Positions 62,584 through 64,000 of a stretch of DNA of 64,000 bases are shown here, piece after piece. Under the pieces are notes generated by a model. It saw only the letters and a list, made by a program, of their open reading frames with translations, did not search any database and was not told the origin of the DNA. Both the position numbers and the translations under genes were made by a program. Position 1 is the first letter of the stretch; every line of letters begins with the position of its first letter. The DNA comes from Flavivirga rizhaonensis. Lineage in GTDB: Bacteria > Bacteroidota > Bacteroidia > Flavobacteriales > Flavobacteriaceae. The stretch spans positions 372,001 through 436,000 of the forward strand of contig NZ_SRSO01000001.1 of the NCBI RefSeq assembly GCF_004791695.1. Direction: 5' to 3'.

Positions 62584-62624
62584 TATTTGATGTCATTTGA
62601 ACGCAAATGACTATAAATCAAATA
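62584..62624. repeat. Long hairpin next to the third att-like site
   Basis: GTCATTTG (62592-62599) pairs with CAAATGAC (62604-62611) around AACG. An outer TATTTGAT (62584-62591) pairs with ATCAAATA (62617-62624) with a five-base bulge. The two stems stack to 16 base pairs, eleven bases after the third mnmE-like end. Confidence 0.65.
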
Positions 62625-63051
62625 GTTGTTAGTATCTTTTGAAACCTTTCTTTCTCTTGCCTTAACTATTCTTGTACTTTTATACCATTTCTTGTTTGGA
62701 ATTACAGTAAAATAAAATAATGATTTTTTGCTTTATACAAAATATAAAAATAAAGCATAGCCTAAGTTACGGTTTCTTTTTCTATTGAAGTAGAAGGCGA
62801 AAAAGGGTGTTTTATTACGGTTATTTCAAATGAGAATTGGTATTATTACACCAGATTGACACCTCAAATAAGGTTTTTACACTTGAGGTGCAAAAAATGG
62901 TAAAAGCAGAATATGAAGTCATGAAAAGGGTATGAATTTAATTCATGACAGACTAACTAGTTGGGTTAGTTTACTCATTGAAAATTGGGTTTTACGCATT
63001 ATGATTTTACTTTTGTTAGATCATGTACTTATTTAGTGAAAAATTAACCAC

Positions 63052-64000
63052 ATGAAAAAAATACTACTTATAGCCATACTGACTTTTGGAATTCAGATTA
63101 TTTATGCACAAGAGAAGTACAATAAGTTATGGTCGGAAGTTGAAACCTTAGAATTAGAAGGAAAGTTTAAGAGCGCTAACGACGTAGTCAACAAAATTTT
63201 AAAAAAGGCTAAGCGGTCTAATAAGAGTAGTCAAGTAGTAAAAGGATTTATATATAAATCAAAATTCACCTTACTTCTAGAAGAAGACGCACAGAAAAGC
63301 ATTATCAATGAATTAGAAACCACCATTGAGGACTCTAGTTTTCCTACTACTGCACTTTTAGAATCTATTTATGCAGGATACCTAAATCAATATTTACAAA
63401 AGAATCGTTATAAAATTCGTAAAAGAACAAAGGCCTATTTTCCTAATGAATCTAGTGATTTTGAGACATGGGATGTGAATACATTTGTCTATCAAATTGC
63501 AAGGCATTATGAGCAATCTTTACTAGAACAAGATGTGTTAAAACAAGTTTCGATCAAGAATTTTAAGGCTATTTTAACGGATAGTAAAACCTCATATAAA
63601 TATAGACCGACACTTTATGATTTCCTAGCCCATCGGGCATTACAGTTTTATGAATTGAATAAATGGTATGTAAAAAGACCAAAAGATCGTTTTTATGTTA
63701 ATAACCCTGTTGTTTTTCAAGCTACTGAGCAATTTACACAAGAGCCTTTTTATACTATTGATAGTATTTATTCCAATAGAAATGCTTTAAAATTATATCA
63801 AAATTTAGAGCGTTTTCATCAAAAATCGGACACGGTAGCATATATAGATGTTGTTTTATCTCGATTGAAATTTTCAAGAAAACACACTACCATAGAGAAT
63901 AAAGAAGCTTTCTATATTAAGGCTTTATATAACTTATCAAATAAATTTAAGGAACATGATATCTCATCAATTATTGATTATAATATTGCAGATTTTTATT
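63052..64000 (+). CDS. Alpha-2-macroglobulin-like protein, N-terminal part
   Basis: The first 316 residues of a protein cut by the window edge. It has a signal peptide (MKKILLIAILTFGIQIIYA) and the opening typical of Bacteroidota alpha-2-macroglobulin-like proteins (YNKLWSEVETLELEGKFKSA, then YKSKFTLLLEEDAQKSI). These large envelope proteins trap proteases or take part in cell-wall defence. The thioester and bait regions would lie beyond the window. It begins 51 bases after an AT-rich stretch with no clear promoter box. Confidence 0.8.
   Translation, partial: MKKILLIAILTFGIQIIYAQEKYNKLWSEVETLELEGKFKSANDVVNKILKKAKRSNKSSQVVKGFIYKSKFTLLLEEDAQKSIINELETTIEDSSFPTTALLESIYAGYLNQYLQKNRYKIRKRTKAYFPNESSDFETWDVNTFVYQIARHYEQSLLEQDVLKQVSIKNFKAILTDSKTSYKYRPTLYDFLAHRALQFYELNKWYVKRPKDRFYVNNPVVFQATEQFTQEPFYTIDSIYSNRNALKLYQNLERFHQKSDTVAYIDVVLSRLKFSRKHTTIENKEAFYIKALYNLSNKFKEHDISSIIDYNIADFY

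Larger units (their letters stand above)
62156..63051. other. Remnant-rich gap
   Basis: The 896-base gap holds a stop-free 58-codon stretch without a start on the minus strand (62252-62428; includes NIFNMIKASLNGEARRKN), possibly a transposase relic. It also holds a third mnmE-like end at 62556, a long hairpin at 62584-62624, and CACCTCAA/TTGAGGTG at 62870-62890. No intact gene is seen. It may mark a further island edge. Confidence 0.5.

Overview
The window comes from a low-GC member of the Bacteroidota, most likely a marine-type Flavobacteriaceae. The reasons are a fused CcsBA cytochrome c assembly protein, two secreted proteins with type IX secretion (T9SS) type A C-terminal signals, a TamB-like giant followed by mnmE, lipoproteins and TPR-LuxR regulators typical of the phylum, and little use of Shine-Dalgarno sites. 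I saw no rRNA, tRNA or CRISPR array.

Layout. (1) 0.2-14.3 kb is ordinary chromosome: ccsBA, a small basic protein, a HAD phosphatase, a MATE exporter with two small followers, rsmE, tsaD, divergent tamB, and a small STAS-like gene with the C-terminal remnant of a second copy beside it. (2) mnmE (14.35-15.78 kb) carries two in-frame copies of a dispersed repeat. Its last 18 bases (FCIGK-stop) look like an integration site, because versions of this 3' end recur at 57141 (all differences synonymous), at 62556, and more weakly at 26897. (3) 15.8-26.9 kb looks like an integrative element: tyrosine recombinase, RteC-like gene, AlpA-like helix-turn-helix protein, small genes, then a ubiquitin-like conjugation operon (metallo-beta-lactamase-fold protein, E2-E1-JAB triple fusion, 4-TM protein) divergent from a sigma factor / small protein / ImmA protease operon. 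(4) 27.1-33.6 kb is a tight five-gene + strand operon: radical SAM enzyme, ABC ATPase, permease, binding lipoprotein, and a 1043-residue protein joining an unknown N-terminal region, a mannitol-1-phosphate-dehydrogenase-like domain and a HAD phosphatase. (5) 33.9-56.2 kb is a dense cluster of exported caspase-like proteins: two giant propeller-caspase paralogues flanking a lipoprotein/CHASE2/periplasmic trio, and an opposing operon of a beta-barrel-like protein, a metacaspase-like protein, a deleted CHAT gene remnant, TPR-CHAT and WD40-caspase. (6) 56.2-57.4 kb holds a dead IS200-type transposase, a displaced mnmE-like end and a strong terminator. (7) 57.5-62.2 kb has two T9SS cargo proteins and a TPR-LuxR membrane regulator. 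(8) The window ends inside an alpha-2-macroglobulin-like gene.

How the parts may work together. The mnmE 3' end appears to be an insertion hotspot holding tandem islands. The passengers look like conflict, stress or niche systems: a ubiquitin-like system, a possible polyol or peptide pathway with its own importer, and a periplasmic caspase network. Functions above the family level are inference from domains and gene order.
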